From: DASXZH01 sp036502005
GTDB lineage: Bacteria > Armatimonadota > Fimbriimonadia > Fimbriimonadales > Fimbriimonadaceae
Assembly (NCBI GenBank): GCA_036502005.1
Contig: DASXZH010000030.1
Location: 1 to 64,000 of the forward strand
DNA: 64,000 nt
Reading direction: 5' to 3'
Below are positions 24,028 through 33,431 of the stretch, in pieces; positions within the stretch are counted from its first letter, which is position 1, and each line of letters begins with the position of its first letter. Below the pieces are notes generated by a model. It had not been told where the DNA came from, did no database searches, and was given only the letters and a program-made list of their open reading frames with translations. The translations under genes were made by a program, and so were the position numbers.

Positions 24028-25695
24028 TTAGTGCTTCTTTTTAATGCTTGTGATTAGGACATGGTTTGTGACCGGGTCGTAATCGACTTCTACGTCGAGA
24101 GCATCTTGAATGAAGCTTAGGGGAACGATGGTTCGGCCGTGATCGATGAAAGGAGTTAGGTCAAGCGTTACGGGGAGGTTATTCACCTTTGCAAGCTTGT
24201 CTCCGATCTTGATGTAGATCACGTGACCTTCGCCTACCGCATCCACCGATTTCGTCTGATTCGTCCACTTTACTTTTCCGCCGCTCTGTTCGAACAGATA
24301 TCGGAAAGGCGTTAGGGGAACGTTGTTTTCGACCCTCGGCTTCACTGCATCGAACTTAACCGTCTTGGCATTGAGCTGGATCGAGTAAGTTCCAACATTT
24401 GGGAGCTTGGTTCCGTGGGCGATGGCAACTTTGGCGGTGCCGCGGGCCTTTACCGTCGTTTCAACCTTTGTAGTTGGCTTTGCGGGGGCTGCAACTTTAA
24501 CCTCTGGCTTTGAAACGGTAGGCTTCACAACCGAGATCGAAACCGTGTCGTCAGATTTTGATTTCGTAAGAGCTAGAGTTGCCGCATTTACCTTCGGCAA
24601 TGCAGGAATGTTTCTTGCGGCCGGAATCGATACCGGAGTTGTATGAGCAAGTGCCACGCCTTTAGTCAAATGGGACCCGCTGGGACCGATTGGCCCGCTC
24701 AGGGTTGGCTGGGTTGGAGCAGCTTCAAAAGCGACCCGCTTACCGGTTGGAAGCAAGATTCGCGGTCCGATAGCGACTGCGTTTGCAAGTCCTTCAGTCT
24801 TTACGCCGCTTGCAACTCCCAAGTCCGGGTGAACAGCGTTGTTGATTGCTAACGCTGGCTTGACGTGCTTAACTACTGTCGGCACAACCGCCTTGGTCGC
24901 TCTATTTGCAGCGTTTGCGTTTGCAAGCTGCGCAGCTTTAACTCCAGCCGAACCTTGAGCGACAAGCTTTGGAGGAGCAACACTTGTTTGCAGGGTGGGA
25001 GCCACCTTCGGAGTTGTTGCTAAAACTTCAGGCTGCGAGAACTGGCGATAGGTGTTACCACCGGGGTTGTTCACATAAAGCTTGACCTTACTGGTTTTGT
25101 AGGTCGTGCTGGAATCGTCCACCACCCAGGCTTCGACGTCATGCCAGCCGTTCGCGTCTCTGGTGGTGTCCCAGATATAGTCGAAGGGGGCGCTGTTCGT
25201 CATCGACTTGAACTGATTGTCGATGAAGAAGCTCACATATGTGTTGTGGAGTTCTTTGCCAAATCCGACGGCGATTTGAACGGGGCCCTGAACCGTCGTT
25301 CCCACTTTGGGCATCTGAAGGAACACAGGAGCCTTTGCGCCTTGATCGGCGGCAACCGTGCTCTTTTCCGTGCCAACAAGGTTTCCGCCCTTGTCGTAAA
25401 GCCTTACTTCGACATCGTTATTCCCGCCGCTTAAGCTGGAAAGGTCGATGGTGAAGTTCGTTTCACCCTTTGCCTGTCCCGGGTCTGTGCTGCGCGTACC
25501 AAAGCTAACTCCGTTCAGTCTCATTTCAACGAGCGCGACATGAGCGCCGTTGTAACGAACGGTAAGCGTAGGGCTGTTCAGTGCGTGATCGATCACGATC
25601 TTCGCATCCTGAATGCTTGCTACTGCGAGAGAGCCTGTACCCAACAACAGCCCAAGGGCGCATATCCTAGCGATCCAATTACTTGATTTCAGCAT
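24028..25695 (-). CDS. Exported Ig-like / copper-amine-oxidase-N-like domain protein
   Basis: 555 residues with an N-terminal signal (ICALGLLLGTGSLAVAS). Residues about 30-220 form beta-sandwich Ig-like domains (NGWHDVEAWVVDDSS is typical of Big/chitinase-associated modules), the middle is a long Pro/Ala/Val/Lys-rich linker, and the last 120 residues match the copper amine oxidase N-terminal-like domain (VNNLPVTLDLTPFIDHGRTIVPLSFI, VDYDPVTNHVLI), common in cell-surface proteins. No catalytic site is evident, so a structural or wall/carbohydrate-binding role is likely. It is monocistronic, with a strong terminator. Confidence 0.8.
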   Translation of the reverse strand: MLKSSNWIARICALGLLLGTGSLAVASIQDAKIVIDHALNSPTLTVRYNGAHVALVEMRLNGVSFGTRSTDPGQAKGETNFTIDLSSLSGGNNDVEVRLYDKGGNLVGTEKSTVAADQGAKAPVFLQMPKVGTTVQGPVQIAVGFGKELHNTYVSFFIDNQFKSMTNSAPFDYIWDTTRDANGWHDVEAWVVDDSSTTYKTSKVKLYVNNPGGNTYRQFSQPEVLATTPKVAPTLQTSVAPPKLVAQGSAGVKAAQLANANAANRATKAVVPTVVKHVKPALAINNAVHPDLGVASGVKTEGLANAVAIGPRILLPTGKRVAFEAAPTQPTLSGPIGPSGSHLTKGVALAHTTPVSIPAARNIPALPKVNAATLALTKSKSDDTVSISVVKPTVSKPEVKVAAPAKPTTKVETTVKARGTAKVAIAHGTKLPNVGTYSIQLNAKTVKFDAVKPRVENNVPLTPFRYLFEQSGGKVKWTNQTKSVDAVGEGHVIYIKIGDKLAKVNNLPVTLDLTPFIDHGRTIVPLSFIQDALDVEVDYDPVTNHVLITSIKKKH

Positions 25696-25856
25696 TAACC
25701 CCTCTGGCCAATTAGTTCCCCTGCAGAGAAACTATCCTATTCTTACACGAACAGACCGAATTGTCAAGCTAATAGGTTCAAACAAAGTAGAAGATTGAAT
25801 TAAAACGGTAACCGAGCGACTGGAGGCGACGTATTACTATCAATTTTGCCTGCCTC

Positions 25857-28397
25857 TTAGTAGGTCACCGTGCACTGCACGATCATGCCACCAAACCTTG
25901 ACTGGGCAGTTGCTTGCGATTCAGCCAATGGGTCCGTACCGGAAGCGCAAGGTCCAGGGCCAAAGAAAGCCCCGCCAGTGAGGCCGAAAAAGAATTTGCC
26001 CTGCCCTCCGTGAGTGGTAAGGGTTGTGCCGTCGGACGCTATATCAAAATCTGCGCCGACGCCATTCGCGTCGCAACTGGCCGAAAAAGTAGTTCCCCAA
26101 TAGGAGGGATCGTCGAAGTTGTAACAGTAAACCGAGTAGGATTTCGCGCCGCTGACCACCGGAATAGTAACGAACACGCCGCCGCCGCCGGTGCAGCCGT
26201 TAGCATCGTTTTCTGTGATTTTCCCTGATGCGCCCAATGCGCCCATGACAATAGAAGTCTTACGCTCAATCTTGATAGTAGCAGTAGCCGTGCTGAGAGT
26301 CTTCCCTGTCGCCGTCTCGACAGTTGCACAGTTGACGGTTTCCGTTCCCTCGCTCTGCCCTGCCGTAAAACTCACGGAGTCCTGGCTGGTTGCCGCAGCT
26401 CCAACGTTTAAGGTTCCTAAGCCCTTTGTGAGAGACCACTTCAGTTGCAACGTTCCATCCGAAAGCAAAGAGGGGTAGTGCGTTTTTGCAACAATCGCTT
26501 GCGCCGTAGAACCTGGGTGAACCGATTGCAGGTTCGGTATTAGGTTTATATCCGAACTGGCTTCCACCTTCACAAAGGCTTTCGCAGCGCCAATCTGCTC
26601 TAAGTTACCGCTGCCGTGATCGATAAACACTTGGACCGTTATGGGATCGATCCCGAACGTTGCCGCGAGCCCCACATTCGAGCTGTAGTAAATTTTGTTT
26701 TGGGCTGTCTGAATGGATGTTTGCCCGCCACCGCCGGTAAGGCCAAGGCTTCCGTGAGCGCCGGGAGTCGTGTATTTGTACACAAGAGAGGCGCCCTTTG
26801 GAGTATTCGTCACGCTTGTGGTGAGGGTGGCCAGAGTATTGGTTCCGGACGAGTTAATAGTTGAGTTCATGGGGGTGAAGGTGATCTTTTCGCGATCGAC
26901 GTCAACTTCCCAAGTCTGCATCTTTGCCGCTTGGCTCCAATCTCGGCCTTGCGGCAGGTTATCGATGGCGCTGTAGACGACCGAACTTGCGGAGTTCATA
27001 GAGACAGCCTTATTGACCCAACTCAAGACTCGGCCAAATCGCGAAACATCCGGTTTCCCCGGGAAATCCGGAAGACTTTGCAGGAAGGTTGTATAGAACT
27101 GAGCGACTGCATTGGTCGCCGCGCTGTTGCCCCAAATCCCACCGATAGTGGACTGCAGCGCGCCCTGGAAGTCGCCGTTTTGCACTTGTGATTCGGCTTG
27201 TGGGAAGTATTTGTCCACAAAGGCGGCGACCGCGTCCTGCTGTGCGGAAGCCTCCTCTGTGAGTTCTTCGAACAGGAGTCTTTTGGAAGCCAAACCAACT
27301 TGGTCCAAGGTGTTTGAAAGCAAGGCTCGCGAAAGGGTTGGGATCAAGAAATCTTCAAAAAAGGACTTCTTCAAAAGTTTTTGCAGATCTGCCTGTTCGG
27401 TTGAACTAAGGGTGTAGGCATCGCCAGCGGATACGCCGGGGCCGGCGACGGCTACCGTGTAGATGTTTCTTTCGTAGGCCGTTTGAACGTCTGGCATTGT
27501 AGCGGGGGCAGTATTGGTGGTGACAGGCAGATTGCCAAGATTGCCGTAGGTGTCCGTTCCATAAACGGTGCCGGCGGCAGGCTGAACTTCAATCGTGTTG
27601 ACTCGCGCAAAGTCTTTCGTGACGGCGCCTGTTGAGTCCACATCCGAGATTCGATCAACAAACATGAGCGCGCGGCGATGGAACGTATTAGACGCCACGA
27701 TTTGGTGGGTGTCGGACCCGTAATCCACCGTTACCCCGCTTTTAGGAGTTTGGGCTGGATTGATGCTAACCTTGGGCGCCCTTTTGCCCGATAATAGCCC
27801 CAACTCTGCTTGCGTGCGAATCTTAAGTTGCGCGCGAAAAGTGGCATTTGCACTTGTGAGGCCCGCTGGATTTGCCGCCAGGTCAGCGTTGAGCGCCGCG
27901 ACTACAGCGGTGCCACTGTTTTGAGACTCCAAGCTTTCAAACAGAACCTCCTGATTCTCGGTGGGGGCCAAGTATCCTGCTATCGCAAAGTAGGTCAAGG
28001 CGTCTGCCGTCGTTCGCGTATTGATAACGGAGTGTCCGGGTCCAACAAATCCCATCATAACCGGCACATCCCCCGGCGAAAGAACGGCAACAAGCTGCCT
28101 GCCCTGATTCCAGTTGGTTATTGCTGCCGTATTTTTCGCGGATAAGGGGGCGTTATCGAACAGTCCGCCGGAGAGGTACATGGCCGACGTCGTCCCTTTG
28201 TAACCGGCTGGAAATTGAACGGACACGGTTTGGGAACTTAGCGCACCCGACGTACCCCCGCCCCCGCCATTGGTTGCCCCGCCGGTCGTGCCCTTCCCTC
28301 CGATTCCGGAGCCTCCACAGCCGTGAAGGGTTGCCCAGGCAATAACAGTGACTGCGAGCAGTCCGGAAAAACGAAAAAGACTTTTGATTTTGACCAT
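25857..28397 (-). CDS. Large lipoprotein, unknown
   Basis: 846 residues from ATG 28397 (MVKIKSLFRFSG). A lipoprotein signal ends at LHGCGGSG, followed by a Gly/Thr-rich spacer. The remainder is a large extracytoplasmic protein; a Pro-less helical centre (about 330-470) and a beta-rich C-terminal half with Ig-like features (SDINLIPNLQSVHPGSTAQAIV, then CATVETATGKTLSTATATIKIE) are visible, ending in a Cys-containing domain. No enzyme motif is seen. Similar Gly-rich lipoprotein starts occur in the frameshifted gene at 39.3 kb. Function unknown. Confidence 0.7.
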   Translation of the reverse strand: MVKIKSLFRFSGLLAVTVIAWATLHGCGGSGIGGKGTTGGATNGGGGGTSGALSSQTVSVQFPAGYKGTTSAMYLSGGLFDNAPLSAKNTAAITNWNQGRQLVAVLSPGDVPVMMGFVGPGHSVINTRTTADALTYFAIAGYLAPTENQEVLFESLESQNSGTAVVAALNADLAANPAGLTSANATFRAQLKIRTQAELGLLSGKRAPKVSINPAQTPKSGVTVDYGSDTHQIVASNTFHRRALMFVDRISDVDSTGAVTKDFARVNTIEVQPAAGTVYGTDTYGNLGNLPVTTNTAPATMPDVQTAYERNIYTVAVAGPGVSAGDAYTLSSTEQADLQKLLKKSFFEDFLIPTLSRALLSNTLDQVGLASKRLLFEELTEEASAQQDAVAAFVDKYFPQAESQVQNGDFQGALQSTIGGIWGNSAATNAVAQFYTTFLQSLPDFPGKPDVSRFGRVLSWVNKAVSMNSASSVVYSAIDNLPQGRDWSQAAKMQTWEVDVDREKITFTPMNSTINSSGTNTLATLTTSVTNTPKGASLVYKYTTPGAHGSLGLTGGGGQTSIQTAQNKIYYSSNVGLAATFGIDPITVQVFIDHGSGNLEQIGAAKAFVKVEASSDINLIPNLQSVHPGSTAQAIVAKTHYPSLLSDGTLQLKWSLTKGLGTLNVGAAATSQDSVSFTAGQSEGTETVNCATVETATGKTLSTATATIKIERKTSIVMGALGASGKITENDANGCTGGGGVFVTIPVVSGAKSYSVYCYNFDDPSYWGTTFSASCDANGVGADFDIASDGTTLTTHGGQGKFFFGLTGGAFFGPGPCASGTDPLAESQATAQSRFGGMIVQCTVTY

Positions 28398-28447
28398 GGG
28401 TGAGGCGCAAGCTCCTACCCGCATGTTATCAATCAGAAAACGAATCT

Positions 28448-28463
28448 CGTTAAAAATTTAACG
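28448..28463. promoter_or_regulatory. Palindrome cgttaaa-aa-tttaacg
   Basis: A perfect 7-bp inverted repeat with a 2-base centre, in the 72-base gap between the SARP-like gene and the lipoprotein gene (both leftward). Its place upstream of the lipoprotein start fits an operator; lack of GC and of a T-run argues against a terminator. Confidence 0.35.
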
Positions 28464-28469
28464 CATGCA

Positions 28470-29753
28470 TTAACTGGCCAATGCCAAAGGCTTAAGCCTC
28501 ATCTTGTCCCAATCGGTATAGGACATGTGGAGTCTGCGCCTTAAATCTCGCGCAGATGATATCTGATTCAAAGCCTCTTGCCTCTCTCCAAGTTGCCAAA
28601 GCGCCAGTGCGCTCGCTTCCCGGGCATAAATCTCGAAGTGAGTCTCTTTGCCACTTGCCGAGTAGGAGAGAAGTTGTTTGAAAGCGCGTAATGCCTGTTC
28701 TCCGGACCGTTCCGAAAGGGCGATGTGCCCTTCGGCTAGTTCGCAAATCGATTGAAGCCGAAAATGTCCGCTCTCGCTGCCGATCAGTGATGGCCGCTCA
28801 AGAAGAAGCCGCGCCGCGTTCGGCTTCCCCGCGCAGGCAAGATAGAGCCCTCTTAGCCCCTGGTTGATTGCGCGACCTAAAATGCCGCCCTCGGAGTCGT
28901 TGCCTGCTTCTTCCAGCAATCTTAGGCCCTCATTAAGGTGTCCCTGATGAATCATGATCGTTCCAAGCAAATGCTTGAACCTAATCCCAACTGAGCTGTC
29001 CGTAAGCCCGGACAAAGCTTGTTGGCCCTCCTTAGCCACACGCCTTGCCGCATCCAGCCTTGTGAGCAAGATTTCACTAGAACCGAGCCACAAAACGGAG
29101 GAAGAAAAGAGCGTGTAATCTCCGCACTTTAAACCTTCCTCGGCGGCCGAGCTAAATAGGTGCCTAGCCGAAACAATATCTTCCGACATGAGCCGCGTCT
29201 GTCCACGCCAAAATGGAACCCATCCTTGAAGATCGTGGCCGACTGGCAGCCGCGGAATAGCCGTGATCAGCAGTTTTTGTATTTGATCGGGCGGCGCACC
29301 TAGGCTCATCTCTATATTCGATCGCATGAGGTCCAGCATTTGAAGCGGATCCCATTCAGCCATCCACGCGAGCATCGAGTGAAATGCTTGTACCGGTTGG
29401 ATGTGGCCCTTTTGTTCGTTGTCCTGCTCAGTTTCAATGTCGCTGTTAAGTTTAAAGGTGGGTGCAAGACGAATGCCGCCGGAGGCAACTTGAACAAGGT
29501 GGTTTCCAAGCGCGGCTTTTAGCTGGAAGATTGCCTGCCGAACATTTACCTCCTGTTTATGGGCACTAGCTTCTGGCCACAAAGTGCAAGCAATTTCGGC
29601 GCGGCTAACAAACTGGGCGTTGTCGTTTGCAAGAATCAGCAGGAGCTCATGCAGTTTCTTGTACCTAAGCTTTATAGTCTCGCCATTCGGAGACTTGAGA
29701 TTGAATCCGGAATCATATGTCAGTCTCCAGAGTTCGGGCTCCGTTGTTGCCAT
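28470..29753 (-). CDS. SARP-like transcriptional activator (winged helix plus TPR/BTAD)
   Basis: 427 residues. The N-terminal 100 form an OmpR/PhoB-type winged helix used by SARP regulators (LRYKKLHELLLILANDNAQ, SRAEIACTLWPEASAHKQEVNVRQAIFQLKAAL). The rest is helical TPR-type (for example GIRFKHLLGTIMIHQGHLNEGLRLLEEAG), the usual effector/oligomerisation part. It lies 26 bases downstream of the solute-binding protein gene and is probably the last gene of the long leftward sugar operon, so it may control it. No ATPase domain is present. Confidence 0.85.
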   Translation of the reverse strand: MATTEPELWRLTYDSGFNLKSPNGETIKLRYKKLHELLLILANDNAQFVSRAEIACTLWPEASAHKQEVNVRQAIFQLKAALGNHLVQVASGGIRLAPTFKLNSDIETEQDNEQKGHIQPVQAFHSMLAWMAEWDPLQMLDLMRSNIEMSLGAPPDQIQKLLITAIPRLPVGHDLQGWVPFWRGQTRLMSEDIVSARHLFSSAAEEGLKCGDYTLFSSSVLWLGSSEILLTRLDAARRVAKEGQQALSGLTDSSVGIRFKHLLGTIMIHQGHLNEGLRLLEEAGNDSEGGILGRAINQGLRGLYLACAGKPNAARLLLERPSLIGSESGHFRLQSICELAEGHIALSERSGEQALRAFKQLLSYSASGKETHFEIYAREASALALWQLGERQEALNQISSARDLRRRLHMSYTDWDKMRLKPLALAS

Positions 29754-29779
29754 ACATTTAGTATAAAGGCATTTGCCTT

Positions 29780-31015
29780 TTATCTGATGCGTCCGGATTC
29801 TATTAATATTTGGGTGGACGTCTGCGCAGCCTTTCTCAGTTCCTGTTGGGCCGAGCCTCCGAGATGGACAACGTTGTGGACAGCTTTTGAAATAGCCTCA
29901 TTAACCGCTGGATATTCCGGGATCGAGGGCATGGTGATGCTTCCCTGGTGCACGTCCTCAATGATCGAATAATAAGGGTATTTGGCGCGAACCTCTGGGT
30001 CGTTCCATGTACTTAGTCGAACACCGTTTGCTCCGCACATGGAAGTAACCTTGTCCATCTTTGGCTGCATGATATGCCGCATGAACTGGAAGGCCATTTC
30101 TTTGTTTTTGGACCCACCGCATAAGGTTAAAACCCAGTAAATGTTGAGCGAAACTGAGCGGCCCGTTGGACCATCGCCAGCGGGAATCTTGGTGCAGCCG
30201 TTCTTACCGACGATTTTGCTGAACTCTGGGATCTCGGCAACGGCGGCGAAGCCCGACCAGTTCCACATCATGGCCGCGTTACCTTGGGCATAAAAGTCCC
30301 CGCATTCCACGCTGCCGAGCTTTAGGCACTCGGGAGAAGCCACCTTGTGCTTGTGGAAGAGATCGGAATAAAATTCAAGGGCGGCTACCCCCGGTCCTTC
30401 GTGAAATCTCGGCTTGTAGTCTTGGTCGAAGAGGACGCCGCCTCGACTCCAAAGCTGGATCAGGAAATCGTAAACATTGTTGTGCCCGTCGGTATAGGCG
30501 CCCTCGCAACATCCCCAAAGCCCTTGTTCGGGGCGGGTGAAAAACTTGGCGACTTCGATGAACTCGGTCCAGGTTCTTGGCACCCTTAGCGCGCGGCTGT
30601 GTTGCTTCAGGAATCGTTCCTTTTCCGCATGGTCTTCGAAAAGGTCCTTCCGGTAATGGAAGATCTCGGGGCCATCGTGCCAGGGGAAACCGTAAACGCT
30701 GCCGTCTATGTTCTGAAGGCCAAGCATTGCTGGGTGCCAGCCGCTGGGCCAATCTTGGGGCGGTTCGTTATCTATAAAGCTATTGAGTGGCATTACAAGG
30801 CCCTTGGCGATGGCTTCCGGAAGCCAGTCGGTTACGCAAAGAAAAAGGTCGAATCCGGGTTCGGATGCGCCGATGATGGCGTCGTAGTGGTCGTGGATCG
30901 GGCGGGCAACGACTTCGATTTCAATTCCCGGTTGTTGTTTTTGGAAGTCGGCAATCTGAATCGCGAAGGCGCGCTCAAAGGTCTCTTGGGTTCTTGTCGC
31001 AAGTCTCAGTTTCAT
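29780..31015 (-). CDS. Family-1 solute-binding protein lacking a signal peptide
   Basis: 411 residues from ATG 31015, which overlaps the permease stop (TGATG). It has the body of an extracellular sugar-binding protein of the MalE/UgpB type (GFDLFLCVTDWLPEAIAKGLVMPLNSFI, GSVYGFPWHDGPEIFHYRKDLF, NAAMMWNWSGFAAVAEIP). The N-terminus MKLRLATRTQETFERAFAI begins directly in the first strand and has no hydrophobic signal; the longer reading frame from 31054 does not supply one. Such proteins normally work outside the cytoplasmic membrane. Either it acts in the cytoplasm or the export signal has been lost. It cannot simply be the binding protein of the Rbs-type transporter, which has its own. Confidence 0.85.
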   Translation of the reverse strand: MKLRLATRTQETFERAFAIQIADFQKQQPGIEIEVVARPIHDHYDAIIGASEPGFDLFLCVTDWLPEAIAKGLVMPLNSFIDNEPPQDWPSGWHPAMLGLQNIDGSVYGFPWHDGPEIFHYRKDLFEDHAEKERFLKQHSRALRVPRTWTEFIEVAKFFTRPEQGLWGCCEGAYTDGHNNVYDFLIQLWSRGGVLFDQDYKPRFHEGPGVAALEFYSDLFHKHKVASPECLKLGSVECGDFYAQGNAAMMWNWSGFAAVAEIPEFSKIVGKNGCTKIPAGDGPTGRSVSLNIYWVLTLCGGSKNKEMAFQFMRHIMQPKMDKVTSMCGANGVRLSTWNDPEVRAKYPYYSIIEDVHQGSITMPSIPEYPAVNEAISKAVHNVVHLGGSAQQELRKAAQTSTQILIESGRIR

Positions 31016-31977
31016 CAGACAACCTCCTTTTCCGCCAGCTTTGCCATTCGCCATCGGTCGATACCAACGGCGGCGATGATAATAGCGCCGGTGGCGATCT
31101 CCTGAACCCAGTTGGGCCAGTTAAGCTGGTTGGAGCCGGCATCAATAGTCGTCATTATTAGCGCGCCAATAAGACTTCCGAAGATGGAGCCTTCGCCTCC
31201 ACTAAGGCTTGCGCCGCCGATGACGACGGCGGCAATGATGGGCAGTTCTAGTCCAACCGCGACAGTTGGGTTGCCCTGGGTGAGTCTTGAAAACTGCACA
31301 ATTCCGGCCAGGCCAAAGAAGAATCCCCCGATCACGAACGCCATAGTTTTGGTGAAGTTTGTATTTACGCCGCACATACGCGCCGTCGCTTCATTAGAAC
31401 CGGTAGCCACGATCCGCCTTCCGAAAACCGTGTAACGCAGAGCCCAACTGGCGATGATGGCGAGGATAATAACCATCCAACCACCGAGCGGCAATATCTG
31501 CCATTTGTTTGCGGGTGTAAGAGCACTTGTGAGGGTTGATAGATACGTATTTGGGACGTCGATATCCTGGCCATTGGAGAAGCCAACTGCAACACCCCTT
31601 ACGATCTGGAGTGTGGCCAGAGTGACGATGAAGCTGCCGATCTTCAGGCTGGTGGTAAGGACGCCGTTTAAGGCGCCGACGATCATGGCGGCCGCGATCC
31701 CTGCGATTGACGCCACGATGGGATTTAGGTGCATCTTGAGCGCGGTCGCGATCACCATCGTTACCAGCGCAATGGTTGAACCAACCGATAAATCGATTTC
31801 CGCGCAGACGATGATGAACGTCATCCCTACCGAAGCGATTCCGACGATGATCGTTTGGCGAACAATCGTTTCGATGTTAACGGCAGTGGGAAAGGATTGC
31901 GGCCTGAAAAAAGAAAAGATGCCGAAAAGAAGGACCCAAACGATGACGAGCCCGATTGACTTAACGCGTTTGCTCAT
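31015..31977 (-). CDS. Sugar ABC transporter permease, RbsC type
   Basis: 320 residues from ATG 31977 (MSKRVKSIG), overlapping the ATPase stop by ATGA. About nine hydrophobic segments, with the family hallmark IVCAEIDLSVGSTIALVTMV and the coupling-loop region GSNEATARMCGVNTNFTK, plus VVIGGASLSGGEGSIFGSLIGALIM near the C-terminus. It forms the membrane channel for a pentose/hexose taken up with the ATPase (31974-33431) and binding protein (33432-34427). Confidence 0.93.
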   Translation of the reverse strand: MSKRVKSIGLVIVWVLLFGIFSFFRPQSFPTAVNIETIVRQTIIVGIASVGMTFIIVCAEIDLSVGSTIALVTMVIATALKMHLNPIVASIAGIAAAMIVGALNGVLTTSLKIGSFIVTLATLQIVRGVAVGFSNGQDIDVPNTYLSTLTSALTPANKWQILPLGGWMVIILAIIASWALRYTVFGRRIVATGSNEATARMCGVNTNFTKTMAFVIGGFFFGLAGIVQFSRLTQGNPTVAVGLELPIIAAVVIGGASLSGGEGSIFGSLIGALIMTTIDAGSNQLNWPNWVQEIATGAIIIAAVGIDRWRMAKLAEKEVV

Positions 31978-33431
31978 GCCCCGGTGCACCATCCCATGAT
32001 TTCTTGCTCGGTTGTGCCTTTTGCATCCAGCGTCGCTACGATTTCTCCTCTGCGCAGCACGATGATTCGGTCGCTAAGGGCCAGCAATTCGTTGAGTTGG
32101 CTGCTGACAAGCAGGATGGATTTGCCCTGATCTGCGAGATCGCTGATTGCCTTGTAAATCACGCCTTTACTTCTAATATCGATGCCGCGCGTAGGCTCAT
32201 CGAGCATGAGGATTTCGGAATCGGAATCGAGCAGGCGGCCAATCGCGATCTTTTGCTGATTGCCCCCGCTGAGTTCGTGAATGGCCTGCCAGGGGCTGGA
32301 AGCCCTAACCGATAGAGCGTCGATCGCCTTTTGAGTTCGGTGGCCCCGTTCTTGATCTCTGACAACGCCCTTTTTGCCGGGGCGGGGGAGTGTCAGATTT
32401 TCCGCCAAAGACAGGGATAGGGCCAATCCTTCACCCTTACGGTCTTCGGAAACGAAGCCATTTTTCTGTTTCCAAGAATCGGTTGGGTTTTTTGCAAGAC
32501 CCTTTTCGGCGCTCATTTGGGCCTTATCCAGTCCAAAAAGCGCGCGCAGCGTTTCTGTTCTGCCGCTCGCGTTGAGCCCCGCAATGCCAAGGACCTCGCC
32601 TTTCCTTAGCTCGATGCTAATCCCTTTAGGGACGCGTTTCCCTCTCAGGTTTTCCGCTTTAAGAACCACTTCTTGGGAACCGCTTTGTCGGTGATGCGCT
32701 TCTATATTAACTTCGGTGCCAGCCATTTGATTGGCAATTTGGCCGGCGTCTGTGTTGGCGATTTCAACATCGGCGACGGTGACGCCATCGCGCATGATGG
32801 TGGCCGCATCGCAGATTTCCATGATCTCATCCAAAAAATGGGAGATGTAAAGGATCGCCCGACCTTCTTCGCGCAACTTCTTGATAACGATAAATAGGGC
32901 CTCCACATCTTTGCGGTCCAAGCTGGACGTGGGCTCATCGAAAAGGATGATCCGCGCGTTGCTGCGCAGTGCGCGGGCGATTTCAACGAGTTGCCGTTCG
33001 TGCGAGGATAGGTCCCTAACGAGCGCATCGGGCGATAAATCGCTTTTCCCAAGTCGCGCCAAGCACTCTTGGGCAATGCCACGCATCTTGGCGTAGTCGA
33101 GCTGCAAACCCTTCTTCAGTTCAGCGCCGAGAAAAATGTTCTCCAGAACCGTGAGATGAGGACAAACAGCTAGCTCCTGATGGACAAGGGCAACCCCGCT
33201 TGCCATTGCTTCCACCGGGTTGCGGGGGCTGGTTTCTTTGCCCTCGATCAGCATTTGGCCGGCATCGGGCTTTATCTCGCCATGAAGCATGCGCACGACC
33301 GTGCTCTTGCCGCAGCCGTTTTCGCCAACCAATGCCCGGCATTCGCCGGGCTCGACTGAGAACGAAGCATCGGTTACGGCCTTGGTGGCACGAAATGCCT
33401 TTTGCAGATTCCTGACTTCAAGAAGCGGCAT
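31974..33431 (-). CDS. Sugar ABC transporter ATP-binding protein, RbsA type (two ABC domains)
   Basis: 485 residues. First domain: Walker A VGENGCGKSTVV, signature LSSHERQLVEIARAL, Walker B IILFDEPTSSLD. Second domain: the degenerate Walker A AGLNASGRTETL, signature LSGGNQQKIAIGR, Walker B ILMLDEPTRGIDI. A degenerate second Walker A is normal in RbsA/MglA proteins. It lies between binding protein and permease: ATG adjacent to the binding protein's stop, ATGA overlap with the permease. Confidence 0.95.
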   Translation of the reverse strand: MPLLEVRNLQKAFRATKAVTDASFSVEPGECRALVGENGCGKSTVVRMLHGEIKPDAGQMLIEGKETSPRNPVEAMASGVALVHQELAVCPHLTVLENIFLGAELKKGLQLDYAKMRGIAQECLARLGKSDLSPDALVRDLSSHERQLVEIARALRSNARIILFDEPTSSLDRKDVEALFIVIKKLREEGRAILYISHFLDEIMEICDAATIMRDGVTVADVEIANTDAGQIANQMAGTEVNIEAHHRQSGSQEVVLKAENLRGKRVPKGISIELRKGEVLGIAGLNASGRTETLRALFGLDKAQMSAEKGLAKNPTDSWKQKNGFVSEDRKGEGLALSLSLAENLTLPRPGKKGVVRDQERGHRTQKAIDALSVRASSPWQAIHELSGGNQQKIAIGRLLDSDSEILMLDEPTRGIDIRSKGVIYKAISDLADQGKSILLVSSQLNELLALSDRIIVLRRGEIVATLDAKGTTEQEIMGWCTGA

